Notes: a model not told the origin generated them from the sequence alone. A stretch of DNA of 64,000 bases from Mesotaenium endlicherianum (GCA_009602735.1 WELA01006070.1:14642-78641); one strand, 5' to 3'. Numbered from the stretch's first letter, positions 1 to 10,161 are shown. Program-made: numbers and translations.

Positions 1-1530
1 GCCGCCAGGTGCCCCCGTCCCTGCCTGCCAACTGTCGCTACGCGGGCCGACGTGAGGCCTGCTGGTGTCAGCAGGGAAGCGAAAGCCAGGGGCTCTGTCT
101 GGGCCTTCGCTGGCGCGCGGGCTGGCCCGCGTGCGCGCGAGTTTGCGCCGGCTGTCAGCGCCGTGGCGTAGGACGGTGGAACGGACGCGAGGAGTGCTCC
201 GCACGCGTCATAGTTATCGACGTCGAAGAGGCCACGGAGTCTAGCGATCTCCGCGTTGGCCTCCACGAGGGCGTTGCTGACGTCGTCGAAGCTGCACTAG
301 TCGGCTCCAGGCATCAATGCGGCGTCCGTTGTGGCCGTAGTTGCTGTCAACGCGGGGCGGCCACCCGTACGAGGGTTGCGTGCGCCTCGCTGTCCTGCTG
401 AAGGTGTAGGGTCGTCGCGAGCGCGTCCGTTCTCGACGTCGCGCTTCTTTTGCAGACAGACGATCTGCAGGTGGCCGGCTTTGCCACAATAGGTGCAGTC
501 GCCGGGCTTGCCATTCTGCGCGAGAGTGCAGTTCTGGCGTGAGTGGCCCATCTTACCGCAGGACCAGCAGGATCGCTCGTGGTGGCAGCCATGGAAATGC
601 GGCCACGCGTAGCTCCGCGCTGCTGTGTCTGCTGGGGCAGCTGTGAGCGCTGAGGCTGCTGCTGCTGCGACTGGGGCTGGCAGGCAGGCGTCGTGCGCGT
701 CGTAGAAGACGGCAACACTGAGGCCTCCTGGCGCACGCCCGTGGATGCTAAGCCCACACGATTGCTAATGTTGCTCCGTGCGGCAGCCAAGCTCTGCTTC
801 TCAACGGAGAGGTAGGCCTGCTCCAGAGAATATTCTGAACCGTGGCGGTCGATGAGGGGGACTACGGCCCTCTCCCTCAGACGCGGCTCGACGGCGCGCA
901 AGAAGATCTCCGCGGCCTCCCGGTCAGTGACAGTGCCGACATCGCGGCGGAGGTGCACCAAGCGGCGGTACATCGTGCGGATAGTCTCGTTCTTTCGTCA
1001 AAAGAAATGGTGCAGCTCGTACACCTTCTCTTCAGTTGCAGCCTGGAATTTTGTCTTCAGGATGTTTCAGAAGGCTTGCACTAGATCAGCTAGCAGGGTC
1101 GCCACTGGTGGGTCACCCACAAGCTCAGTGAGGGTCCGGAGCTCGGCCTCCTTCTCACGGAAGGTGTCGCGGGCCTCGTGCGAGAGGTAGCGCATAAGCG
1201 TGTCGAAGACGTCGCGCTTAGTCAGCGTGGGTGTCTTGAGCTTTGCAGCCGCGAAGTCAGCCTGAAACTCCAAGATGGTATCTTCCAGTTCACTGGTGCC
1301 TGGCCTACCGCTGAAGCGGTAGGTAGACCTGTCAGTCCTGACCTCGTGGTCACCTGCCATGGGATACCAGAAATCGTAGTGAGCCCACTGGGGAGATGGC
1401 TTAGAAGCAACTGCTGTGTGCTGGAGAGCCGGTTGCTCTTCCTCAGCGGGTTCAGTGATAGTGCTGAGATCTGAGTCTGAGTCTTCTCCACTAACCCCTT
1501 TGTAGTATGGCTAATAAGAAAGCCCACTAC
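1..1530 (-). pseudogene. Ty3/gypsy-type gag with two zinc knuckles (left edge of an element)
   Basis: Retrotransposon gag on the minus strand; a start codon lies near 1360 and the sequence runs toward the left window edge, so its pol would lie outside. A retrotransposon-gag helical region (RYLSHEARDTF, then TLTELVGDPP) is followed near 470-580 by two CCHC knuckles in tandem, CWSCGKMGHSRQNC and CTYCGKAGHLQIVC, and a Pro/Ala/Thr-rich tail. In this family class gag forms the particle shell and the knuckles bind the genomic RNA. The copy is broken (several breaks). A degenerate relative lies at 37420-38050, and the RT scrap at 39706-40956 may belong to the same family, but no sequence links them here. 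Family rank below Ty3/gypsy is uncertain. Confidence 0.75.
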
Positions 1531-2582
1531 GGGTAGGCATACGCTGAAGGTTCTAATTGCTTGCAGGCAAAGAGAGATCTTTTAGAAGTAAGGGAAGTGT
1601 ACTCTCCAGAGTGAGCACCTCAAGACTGTAATGTGGTAGGAAAACAACTAATGAAGTATGGCCCAAAAGATCACTGGAAGCACATCATGATCTTCAGAGT
1701 AGTCCTATGGCAAGGGCTTAAGCTGTGACTTTGCTCACCACTTGTGAAGTTCTTCAAGTGACTGGAAGCCTGGAGGGCTTGCTCTTCACAAGAGAGTAAC
1801 TAAGTGGTCCTGAAAACACAAGAGATAAAAGTGTAAGCTTTACTGATAATCTCTGTTACTTGCACCTGGCATAATGGACTTCTAAAAGATGTCTCTTCTA
1901 GGGACATCTCTAGTATTTATACTCCTGGAAATCCGGCGGGGTACGCGGCGGATCCAATGCATGTAGTCACTCTAGGAGGCTCTCCTATGTCCACTAATGT
2001 GTACAAGGCATGTACTAGCACTCCTCTAGGCTAAGCAAAACTCAAACCAATCAAAGCAAGGTGCGTGAGATATGCTACATGTCCCTCATTGGCCGAGCTT
2101 ACCTTGGATGATTCTACCTAGATAGCGCCTCAAAAGTGGATCTGAAAATTGAGGAAGCTTCCTCTAGGAGTAGGTGATGCAGTCACCAAGTTATAGCCTC
2201 AATGATGCACATATACTATGGAAATGCAAAGCTTATGTAGGCTAAGGGGCTCGTGGATTTGTGCGCACAAGCTAGGGGTTTTAGGGGGTCACGAATAGGC
2301 AAGAATGTGCACATTGAAACACAAATTGCCCTTTGGTGAGGATCCGCTAGGGGCCGGTAGGTGACGCGGACTAGATCGCTCATATCTCGCGCGATACATG
2401 ACCAAATGACGCGAACCCGGTGCCATTCGGAAGGTGACTCGACGCGCTACACTTTGGTGACTTGGAGATTGAGAAAAGGTCAACGTATGGATGCGTAAAG
2501 TCTATGCAAAGTCAGCCTTCCGAGGTTGATGGTTCACACATGTGGAGCTCGGTTTCGTGCGACAACCTCGACTCAATAAATC
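1531..2582. other. No gene; probable 5' leader/LTR of the gag to the left
   Basis: No coding region is supported. A TATA-like box, GTATAAATACT on the minus strand, lies at 1912-1922 and would suit a promoter reading toward the gag at 1-1530. Next to it is a short hairpin (arms ATGTC and GACAT near 1890-1905). No convincing LTR ends or primer-binding site were found. The right end meets the truncated family A element at about 2583. Confidence 0.35.
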
Positions 2583-4205
2583 ATGACACACCTTATGGTG
2601 CACCCATCCTATTTGTTAAGAAAAAGGATGGTATTTATGCGGATGTGTGTGGATTACAGAGCTCTTAACAGGTTTACAGTAAAGAACAAGCATGCTTTAC
2701 CCAGAATCGAGGACTTGCTGGATACCCTGTCTGGTGCTAAAGTGTTCAGTAAGATAAATCTTAAAAGTGGGTATCATCAAATCAGAATTGCTGAGGGGGA
2801 CGAACACAAGACTGCTTTTCGCCCACATTTAGGACACTAGGAATTTAATATGATGCCATTTGGATTGGCTAATGCCCCTGCAACCTTCATGGGTGCTATA
2901 AGTGACATTTTCAGGCCTTACTTGGATAAGTTTGTGCAAGTCTTCTTGGATGATATTTTAATTTTCTTTGAAGATGAAGCTCAGCATGCTGAGCACTCAA
3001 AGACAGTCATGGACACTTTGCGAAGGAATCCGTTATATGCTAAAATGAGCAAGTTCAATTTTTTTAAGGAAAGTGTTGGATTCTTGGGCCACTTTGTCAG
3101 TAAGAGAGACATCAGTATGGATCCTAACAAAGTCCAGACCATAAGGGACTGGCCAGTACCACAGTCGGTCTCGGAAGTTAGATCCTTCCTTAGGTTGGCT
3201 AACTACTACAGGAGATAGATTGATAATTATTCTACAAAGGCCGGTAAACTGACTGACCTTACTAAGAAGGACAGAGGGTATGTGTGGGGGGAAGAGCAGC
3301 TAGCTACCTTTCAGACCCTTAAAGATGCTCTCTCTTTTGCTCCAGTCTTAGCTGTGTATGACCCCAGCAAACCTGTGCAGGTGGTTACTAATGCTTTTGA
3401 CTTTGCCATGGGTGCTATCTTGTTGCAGCCTGCTGACAAAACCACAATGGATGGTAAGGTAAAGCAGGAGTGGCGTCCTGTGCTGTATGAGTCTATGAAG
3501 TTCAACCCAGCTGAAATAAACTATTATGTGCATGATAAAGAGCTGCTTGCTATCATTCATTTGCTCAAACAGTGGAGAGCATATTTACATGGTAAAGCTT
3601 TTAAGGTGATTACAGATCATCCAACTCTGACTCACTTTTAGAAAAGGTCCAAACTGTCGAGGAAGGGGAACCGTTGGAGCCAGATGCTGGAGCAATTCCA
3701 AGTCCAGATCGACTACAAACCAAGGAAGTTGAACCCTACTAATGCACTCTCTAGAAGACCTTACTTACAAGAAAGGAACTTTAGTCAGCATGCGGTAGAT
3801 AAAGTCCTGTGTGCACTAACTTCACTAAAGGTGAAAAAGTCCTTCCTTGAACAACTTAGGAAAGCCTACCTTTCTGACCCAACATTTGAGCCCAGCCCCA
3901 CTGATGGTGTGTGTCCTGCTACAGCACTCAGGTATAGGCTAAAAGGGGGGTCTGAGTATTTGAAACCACTTCAGGCAGGCTGAAGCTGGTCATTCCTAAT
4001 TACTTAGAATTAAGGTCTCTCTCATTGAGTCAAGCACATGACAGTTTATTGGCTGGACATTTGGGACAGGCCAAAAGTGTTGGCAAATTGGCAAAACATT
4101 ATCATTAGGATGGGTTGCCTCGGTAGGTCTTGAAACATGTTAAGTCCCGTGATTATTGTCAAAAGAATAAGTCTAGGCACACACCACCATTACAGCTACG
4201 CTAAC
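2583..4205 (+). pseudogene. Family A pol remnant (RT, RNase H, start of integrase)
   Basis: RT palm motifs are visible ([31 protein letters not shown]), followed by the RNase H region (DFAMGAILLQPA, HDKELLAIIHLLKQW, ITDHPTLTHF) and the gypsy linker (QFQVQIDYKPRKLNP.NALSR) that leads into the integrase zinc domain. The proteins of this family copy element RNA into DNA in cytoplasmic particles. The segment stops at about 4205, before the integrase core. Broken copy. Confidence 0.85.
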
Positions 4206-4333
4206 TCCTAGTAACCACCCTGTAAGGTAAACAAGAATGAACCTAGCTTTCTAATACAAACTTACTTCTCTGTCTGCAACTCCTGTGACAAAGATTGAGA
4301 TCCTACTAATTTGTGCCCTGGTTACATGTGTAG

Positions 4334-6014
4334 GATGGCTCCCACCACACAAAAGGAAGACAGGAAGCGTAAGGCAAAGGAAGCCGGAAGGACAATGGAG
4401 TATTACCATAAAGAGCTGGCGGTGACGTCCCTCACCAAGAGAGAATAAGAAAGGGTCCGCAGACAACAAGAGGCGGCAGAGGAAGCAAAAAGGAAGAAGG
4501 AGCAGGAGGCGAAAAACCTTAGGAAAGCGGAGGAGGAGAGACAGAAAAAACAATAGGAAGAAGCGGCGGCAGCAGAGGAGGAGAGAAGGAAGAAGGCTGA
4601 AGCTGAGAAGCAGAAGAGCTTGGCCACTTATAGATATACTGTGGTGCGTGGGCAAATCTTTGATAACCTGAAGAAAGCATTATTAGCAGCCCACGAGATC
4701 AACAAGCTGGAACAAACAACATTTCTACAGACAGAAGGAGTTGAAGTGCTGGATAGGTACATTGAGACACACACTGGTGTGGTCCTCTACAAAGATTATG
4801 CCAAGATGGTGGGCTATACAGCAGAGCAAGCTTTGTACCTTGCAGCTGATTTGGAGAACAAGCCAGTTCCAGTGTTTGGAATAGTGGGAGATCAGAGATT
4901 CATCAAGATGGTAAGCATGCAACCCGATAGCTTTAAGGATACGGTATTTTACCTGACACTGCTGCCAGCTTACAATGAAGTTGAGCAGAGGAGTTGAGAG
5001 CACCTAGCCCGGGAAACAGGGCAGCAGATGTGCTCTCCCCATTGGTTTCCTTGTAAGCTGAAAAAGGGTGAGCATGGGCCACAGAACTACCAGCAGCCCA
5101 CAGACTGGAGGTGGATGACCGTCACTAACAAGAAGCAGGAGTGTGAGCGGGCCCAACCAAATGACTTCCACTATAAGCTAGACGGCTACCTCAGCCTACC
5201 ACCTCATATTGCCCCTTGGGACCCCAGGCTGAATGGATGCCGAGTAATATTAATGCGGAGACCAAAGAGCACAGGAGGAGGGGGAGAGACTACTTTTCTA
5301 AGAGGAAGCATGCCTTTGTCAAATGGGCAAAGAATGCGGGCCAGATAGATATTAGCAGGCTAAAGGCCAAGCAACCCCCAGCTTGTCCTAAGGAAAGGGC
5401 GGTCAGTAGATTTTTCCATGTCTACCAGGGAGCAGGATGGCTTAGTGGACGAGACCCCTACCCTCTCAGAGGAGGAAGATGAGGAGGATGAGGAAGAAGA
5501 TCAAGGCAGAGGAGAAGCATCAGGAGCTCGTACTCAAGAGACCCAGAGGCAGGTAGAAGCAAGGACTCTTAGGGCGCCAAGATCAGGTGTATGGAATGTG
5601 ATCCGTGTCATGGAGGCAACAGGACCTCGCACTCGCTCCCCCAGCCCACCTGCCCAAGCAAGGGAAGAAGCTGATCTGACTGTTCTTGGCAACAGAGAAA
5701 GGCAAAAATCCCCAGAGGACAGGGATACCAAAAGAACAATACGGGGAGTAGCCAAAGGTATGCTGGCCACCCCCTTCAATCAGGGACATGTACCTCTTGC
5801 TAATGTATTTCAGCATCTTATCGGAATGCCTGTTTATGTGGGTATCAACACCCAGGTGGTTGAAGAGCAAGCTACAATCCTTTGTTCTCCTCAAGGCCCA
5901 ACTTTAGAGCAGATAGAGTTCTTTAGAAGGTCATCTTACAGACCTAGAGGGTTGTCCAGATCTAGGTCTAGATCTCAGTCCCCTGATCCTGGAGCCCCAA
6001 GAACAACCCCCTAA
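4334..6014 (+). pseudogene. ORF3 of family A: coiled-coil, acidic and RS-rich protein of unknown function
   Basis: It starts at an ATG in the context taggATGGC. The product begins with a Lys/Glu/Arg/Ala-rich stretch likely to form a long coiled coil (4334-4620). A globular part follows with TYRYTVVRGQIFDNL and LPPHIAPWDPRL (about 5200-5230), then an acidic run (EEEDEEDEEEDQ, about 5480), the block GHVPLANVFQHLIGMPVYV (about 5785-5845), and an Arg-Ser tail (SRSRSRSQ, about 5955). I recognise no known domain. The same order recurs at 48657-50359 in element C, also 3' of pol on the same strand and before the LTR, so it belongs to the element and is not captured host flank. Broken, a few breaks. 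Possible roles, from position alone, are an env-like or nuclear-targeting accessory protein. Confidence 0.75.
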
Positions 6015-6246
6015 ACATCAACACCATCCTGCAGTCAAGCCATGCTGGAGGTCTCTCTGTTTGCACCCCACAACGGTAGTGGACTGAGGGTGGAGGTGAC
6101 AGTTCACTATCACTAGTTATCCCCTCAGCTAGGCAACAGTATTAAAGCAAGAGGCAGGCGGTGGGGGGTTAGTTCTGTTAGTTCCCTGACGAGATAAATC
6201 TATAGTTTAATGTTGTCGAGGCGACAACAATTTAAGTTGGAGGGAT
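6015..6246 (+). other. Family A 3' leader with hairpin and purine tract
   Basis: Non-coding stretch between ORF3 and the LTR. It ends with a near-perfect hairpin (GTTGTCGAGGCGACAAC, about 6213-6229) followed by the purine tract GTTGGAGGGA and then the LTR start TGTAATGAATC. The same hairpin, purine tract and LTR start recur in reverse at 41660-41705. The purine tract is the likely plus-strand primer of reverse transcription. Confidence 0.7.
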
Positions 6247-6964
6247 TGTAATGAATCAGTATATTGGTAGATATGATATTCATTTCAATACAATATTTAA
6301 CTAATTTCAGCCTACTGAACTTTAGTCAGCATTCATTTTGCTAGACTTTATACAATTATCAGATTAATGACTTAATCGAGAGCAGCAGGTTGAAGTCAAC
6401 TTAGGTCAGCTTGCTGACACATTCTTTGACAGCCAGCTGACTTCCATGCTCGGTAGCAACGAACTGCCTTGACATGCATTTAAGTGTGATATGCTAGATG
6501 AATGGCCAGATGACATCCTTATGATGAATGGCAATTCGGGATGATGGGAGATGGCAATGGATTTGGTTAACCGAGGTCCTGCCAACGTGGTTAACTCCCG
6601 GGTAGGCGGTGCCATCGCACTTGCCGTTGAATAGTAAACTCATTCCATATACATATGCTAGGTATTTCTCTTGAGTTCGGCATTCAAAAACGAGGCCAAC
6701 TCTCTTGTATTGCTTACTGAGAGATATCTGAATCCAAGGCGAGAAGCCATTAATATGCACTGTCTTCTAGCCTTGCTTATGTATGAGTTTACTGATTGCA
6801 TTATTGATGCTAGTTTACTTGCATTTGACTCGCAAGTATTGTCCACTGCTAGTGTGTGTCTTGTCGCTGTTTAATGTGTTAACAGAAAATACCATATAGA
6901 TTACTCGCTGATATAAAGATCTTCATTAATTGTTAATCGCCTATTGGTAAGTCAATTCATTTCA
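6247..6964 (+). repeat. 3' LTR of family A element (718 bp)
   Basis: Starts TGTAATGAATC right after a purine tract and ends CATTTCA, giving TG...CA termini. Homologous LTRs occur in reverse at 25964-26682 and 40957-41667. The next base belongs to family E integrase sequence, so this edge is a clean element/target junction. Confidence 0.8.
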
Positions 6965-7612
6965 CCAGGCGTCCTTGCGTGCGTATTCTATGTATTTTCT
7001 CCTGTATGGTCGTGAACCTCTCCCTCCTTCCGCCATTCGTTGTTGTGTTACTCTGCCTATTCAACCTTGACGATCCCGATGTCTTGCTCGCCCACCTAAT
7101 TGAACGCGGTGCCTTGTTCCTTAAGCACATGCCAATTCCTATGGAGATTTGCTCACTGCTCAGCACCGGGACACGCTTTGCTACGCGCGTCTACGGAGCG
7201 GGGTATATAAGCCTTCTATGGTCAAGTTTGAGGTCGGGGATTATGTCTATTTGCAATGCAAAATGCGTGATACTCTTGACGTTCGTGCCGGCCCAGTCAT
7301 CTTACGAGTACGCACCGTTAGTCCTAATGGGGTCCTTACACTTGAGGGTTCTGATGGTTGCACCATTCGCGAGAATATGAAGAATTGTGCACTTTGTCAC
7401 TTGCCTAATATCCTTCATGAGGTTGACCCATTGCAAGCCACTGTCCCGGCTCACCACCCTTGCAACGGGTGTAAGTCAATTTGTCACCCCGCTTCTATGC
7501 TGCTGTGTGATCGTTGCAATGCTGGTCGGCATTTGGCTTGTTTGTCTCCTCCTCTGCATAGAATTCCCGAAGATGATTGGTTCTGCCCCTCATGCAGCCC
7601 ACTCCGGTAGCC
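6965..7612 (+). pseudogene. E1 integrase C-terminus with PHD finger
   Basis: The gypsy integrase tail (FLLYGREPL; LRSGVYKPSMVKFEVGDYVY, the usual F.VGD.V. element) runs into VSPNGVLTLEG and then a complete PHD finger at 7461-7594. The eight zinc ligands are in C4-H-C3 order: CNGC, CDRC, H, C, CPSC. In PHD families such fingers bind histone tails; the ligand here is unknown. The equivalent fingers at 11066-11200 and 62696-62830 confirm that it is a fixed part of the family. Broken copy. Confidence 0.8.
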
Positions 7613-7689
7613 TAGGACTCCCTCACTACTCTTTTCCTTTCCTTGTTTTGTTTCCTTCCTTTGATCGTTCCTCCTTTTGTCACACGTGC

Positions 7690-8066
7690 AGGTCTCTCCC
7701 TTCTGGCGTGGTGGGAGCAGTCCTTGTCCTCCGGCGTTCGTGGGCTCCCTCCGCCGCTGCTCACCCCCGACGTTGTTGACGCTCTCCGTGCGGATTTCCT
7801 TGAGTCTTTACGTGTGCCCACCGCCTACCCGTCCGTGGATGGCCGCGTCTTGTCCATGTCCCCAACCCTCCACTCTGCTACGGAGTTTTATCCCATTATT
7901 GTTCGTCACGTCTATCATCTAGAGTATCTTCTGCCCGGGTTTTCTTATCCCGGTTTGCCTGAGGTCGTCCTATCGTCCATCGTTCTTGACGATCCTCTCC
8001 TGTCTCCCAATTTTTACCATTCAGCTTTTGCCGCATCCCGTCGCCTTCAGCTGGGGAGGGGGGTTT
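7690..8066 (+). pseudogene. E1 conserved tail module, unknown function
   Basis: After the PHD finger comes a T-rich stretch ending in CAG, then a roughly 120-residue module with LPPPLLTPDVVDALRADFL, YHLEYLLPGFSYPG, then LVVLSSIV-like text and a terminal LQLGRGVS. The stop codon lies within the first bases of terminal block B. The same module is at 10597-10985 (-) and 62949-63317 (+). I recognise no domain. Conservation in three copies says it is a real part of the element. Confidence 0.6.
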
Positions 8067-8320
8067 CATAGCTATTTTTGCTCAGTTGACAGTTAGTAGG
8101 TGCCTAGTAGATGTTCGATTGCCCAGGTGTGCTTAGTTCAGACCTTCACTATTCTTTTCGCATTTGCAGCTAATAAGTTGTGAGCTTTTTCCCTTATTAG
8201 GGGGGGTTTTTACCCACAGTCCCTAAATTAGTAGTGCCGGTCCGTCTCGTATGTTCGAGCTCTCTCTACCACCTATGTAGTACCGACGCCTAGCGTCTGC
8301 CGACAGTCTCCGTTGCGACA
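8064..8320 (+). repeat. E1 terminal block B1
   Basis: Begins TTTCATAGC directly after the purine run GGGGAGGGGGG, which may serve as the plus-strand primer, and ends GCGACA. It contains a two-tier hairpin (about 8181-8218; outer arms TGTG and CACA, inner CCCT/AGGG). It repeats at 9197-9447 and matches 10303-10602 (-) and 63310-63588. Confidence 0.75.
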
Positions 8321-8322
8321 GC

Positions 8323-9196
8323 TGTCATGCCCGTGCCTGTCGCATCCTTTTGGTGTCTAGGGGTAGAACCTGAGGGTGGAGGGTGATGGCAGGATCTAGT
8401 GGTTAGTTGGGTTAGGGTGGTAGGAGAGGACGGTTTAGCCCACTCATGACTAGGGTGAATACTTGGACCTTTGATCCGCTCACGAGGTTCTGCTATTGAG
8501 CAGCTGTGAGGCTCTGCCCGGATTTCGCGCACTCCCTTTCCCTTCACGCGTGGTGTGCCGCCCACACGTGTGAAGATCGACCCACAAGTTTGCCCGCTTG
8601 TTGGGTCAGCGCTGGTACCAAGTAGGATCCGTAGGCATGGGTGATTGGCCGGTCACGTACTATAGGCAATCCCGCCGGGTATGTCCACAGGATTGCTAGG
8701 GGTTAGGGAGAGTATGGGCGGGGTGTGGGGAGGTTGGTCGTCGTTCGTCCGCACGCTCGTCGTACTCTTCAGCACAGGTTGGTTCATTTATGTTTTGGTG
8801 TTATTTAGTCGATTTAACGCGATGACGCGTTAAGTTGTAGGATTCCTTTCCGCTTGATTTTGGTAGGTGCGCATTGGGCATAGATTCGTGAGGGCACACT
8901 CCTTAGGTTCCACGCTCACACCATCTCGGTGTTAGCTTTTGTATGTCCATTTTTATGTTTGAGTTGATTCTATTACTTTGTGCACGTCTTAATTAATTGC
9001 TTGCGGATTGAGTGCTCTTGTTTACCTTTCTCTCTGTTCGAAGGTAGCTCGTACCACATCCACACCTTAAGCTTATTAAGTGCGTGCATTGTGCTCTCAA
9101 AATCGGCCATGACATAAGTTAATTACCTTGTCCTCGTCCGTGCTATAATAGCTTCACCTCACAACTCACCACTAGTCCGCTTGGGTTCGTTACAGG
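8323..9196 (+). repeat. E1 terminal block A2
   Basis: About 874 bp, starting TGTCATGCCC two bases (GC) after block B1, so the joint reads GACAGCTGTC, a palindrome. It matches the 5' ends of E2, E3 and E4. It holds three hairpins shared between copies: CTGCT/AGCAG near 8490-8505, TTAACGCG/CGCGTTAA at 8814-8833, and GCTCACACC/GGTGTTAGC at 8914-8936. Confidence 0.75.
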
Positions 9197-9447
9197 TTTT
9201 CATAGCTATTTTTGGCGTCAGTAGGTGCCCAGTAGATGTTGGATTGCCCAGGTGTGTGCTTAGTTCAGACCTTTACTATTCTTGTCGCATTTGCAGCTAA
9301 CAAGCTAAGGGCTTTTCCCCTCATTAGGGGGGGTTTTTACCCACAGTCCCTAGATTAGTAGTGCCGGTCCGTCTCGTATGTTCGAGCTCTCTCTCCCACC
9401 TATGTAGTACGGACGCCTAGCGTCTGCCGACAGTCTGCGTTGCAACA
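9197..9447 (+). repeat. E1 terminal block B2
   Basis: Second copy of block B, starting right after block A2 without the purine run or the tail module. It ends ...GCAACA at 9447, where unrelated sequence begins. It differs from B1 by several substitutions and small gaps. Confidence 0.75.
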
Positions 9448-9465
9448 AATAGCCGAGGTAGCGCC

Positions 9466-9545
9466 GGAACACAGAGAAAAAATTCCCGTCGGATGATGAT
9501 AAGCGACCGGGTAGCAAGGCAGTACTGGGATGGGTGACCGTCCTA
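9466..9545 (+). pseudogene. 5S rRNA-like fragment
   Basis: AGTACTGGGATGGGTGACC (about 9513-9531) closely matches the 3' internal-control and loop region of plant 5S rRNA (AGTACTAGGATGGGTGACC). Upstream, GATAAGCG and a GGG run align with TTAAGCG...TTGGGCG of 5S. The 5' half is too diverged to align. It is either a 5S pseudogene piece or the head of a 5S-derived SINE; no body or tail of a SINE was identified. Confidence 0.5.
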
Positions 9546-9643
9546 ATAAAGAATTGCCCCAAAAATATATTTTCCCAAAATATATTTTTTGATCACTGAA
9601 AAAGAAAATTCCTTGGAGAAACCAAGATTGGCTCCAATACCAA
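9546..9643 (-). other. Internal start and primer-binding site of element K
   Basis: Reading on the minus strand, the K LTR ends CGTTACA at 9644, then after one base comes TGGTATTGGAGCCAATC (9642-9626), a good match to the initiator-Met-type primer-binding site used by many plant LTR elements. AT-rich sequence follows to about 9546. No coding part of K remains in the window. Confidence 0.55.
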
Positions 9644-10088
9644 TGTAACGTTTGTGCTTCTCACAAGGATCTTTGCTCGGTATTTAAGGAAAATTCAATA
9701 TTAGCGGAAAGAAATAGCGATAACTTGAAGAAAATAGACAATCCTTGTGAAAGCGAAAATGAAAACTTAAGTAAAATTAGTGCTTGTGAGAGTTGCACCC
9801 ACATTGAATCTTGCAAGTATATATACTTGCACAACATGAGGCATTGGAGTGCTTCAAGTCACCACCAAGGGCACTGGTTCATGTTCAACAAAAACAGGCG
9901 AATGGGTATAACCCGTTCGGCTGAATGCTCATAACGCGCCGTTTGGCCGTTTGGAGACTTTTTGACGGTTTCCTAAAAACCGTTTCACGCCAAACGGGCG
10001 TTTTCGCGTTCACGCGACTTTTCGAAAAGTCGCCACTGTCCGCGAGGTCGCGTACACAATCATCGGACATGGATTGGTACTTATAATA

Positions 10089-10161
10089 ACTACTTTGGCT
10101 AAGTCGGTTATATGTGAACGAATCAAACGAAAGGTCTCGGGTTCAAATCCGCCGAAATGCA
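10089..10161 (+). other. tRNA-like A and B promoter boxes
   Basis: TGGCTAAGTCGG (10096-10107) matches the A-box consensus at every fixed position and GGTTCAAATCC (10140-10150) the B box. Their spacing of 44 bases equals that of a real tRNA. The acceptor, anticodon and T stems do not pair, so this is not a working tRNA gene; a tRNA-derived SINE or relic is likelier. An 18-bp palindrome (ATGCAAAGTACTTTGCAT, 10157-10174) follows, nested within the arms TCAAACGAAA (10123-10132) and TTTCGTTTGA (10181-10190). Confidence 0.4.

Larger units (their letters stand above)
2583..6964 (+). mobile_element. Family A Ty3/gypsy element, 5'-truncated, with ORF3 and 3' LTR
   Basis: Parts in order: RT (2583-3220), RNase H (3280-3640), start of integrase with the zinc-binding region (3684-4205), ORF3 (4334-6014), 3' leader with a hairpin and purine tract (6015-6246), and 3' LTR (6247-6964). 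Gag, protease, integrase core and chromodomain are missing. RT shows [11 protein letters not shown], the [14 protein letters not shown] block and FLDDILIF, typical of gypsy RT. The closest relatives in the window are B (20663-26682) and C (47962-53774), both on the minus strand. The 3' LTR abuts family E integrase sequence, so A inserted into an E copy (E1). Broken, about ten breaks; old. Confidence 0.85.
6965..9447 (+). mobile_element. E1: 3' part of a family E (methyltransferase/PHD) retrotransposon
   Basis: What remains is the integrase C-terminal region (6965-7440), PHD finger (7461-7594), T-rich spacer, tail module (7690-8066), and terminal blocks B1 (8064-8320), A2 (8323-9196) and B2 (9197-9447). 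The 5' side is lost at the family A LTR. E1 is the only copy here that shows the whole B-A-B 3' end: B2 stops at 9447 with CA, exactly where E2 also stops in its single B block. Broken, several breaks. Confidence 0.8.

Noticed and set aside
4334-6014. ORF3 as an ordinary host gene
   Set aside because: The same ORF occurs in two separate elements at the same place between pol and 3' LTR.
9725-9934. Small plus-strand reading frame with several Cys and His residues
   Set aside because: It lies wholly within the K LTR, antisense to it; most likely chance.
10089-10161. A functional tRNA gene
   Set aside because: A and B boxes are good, but acceptor, anticodon and T stems do not pair.
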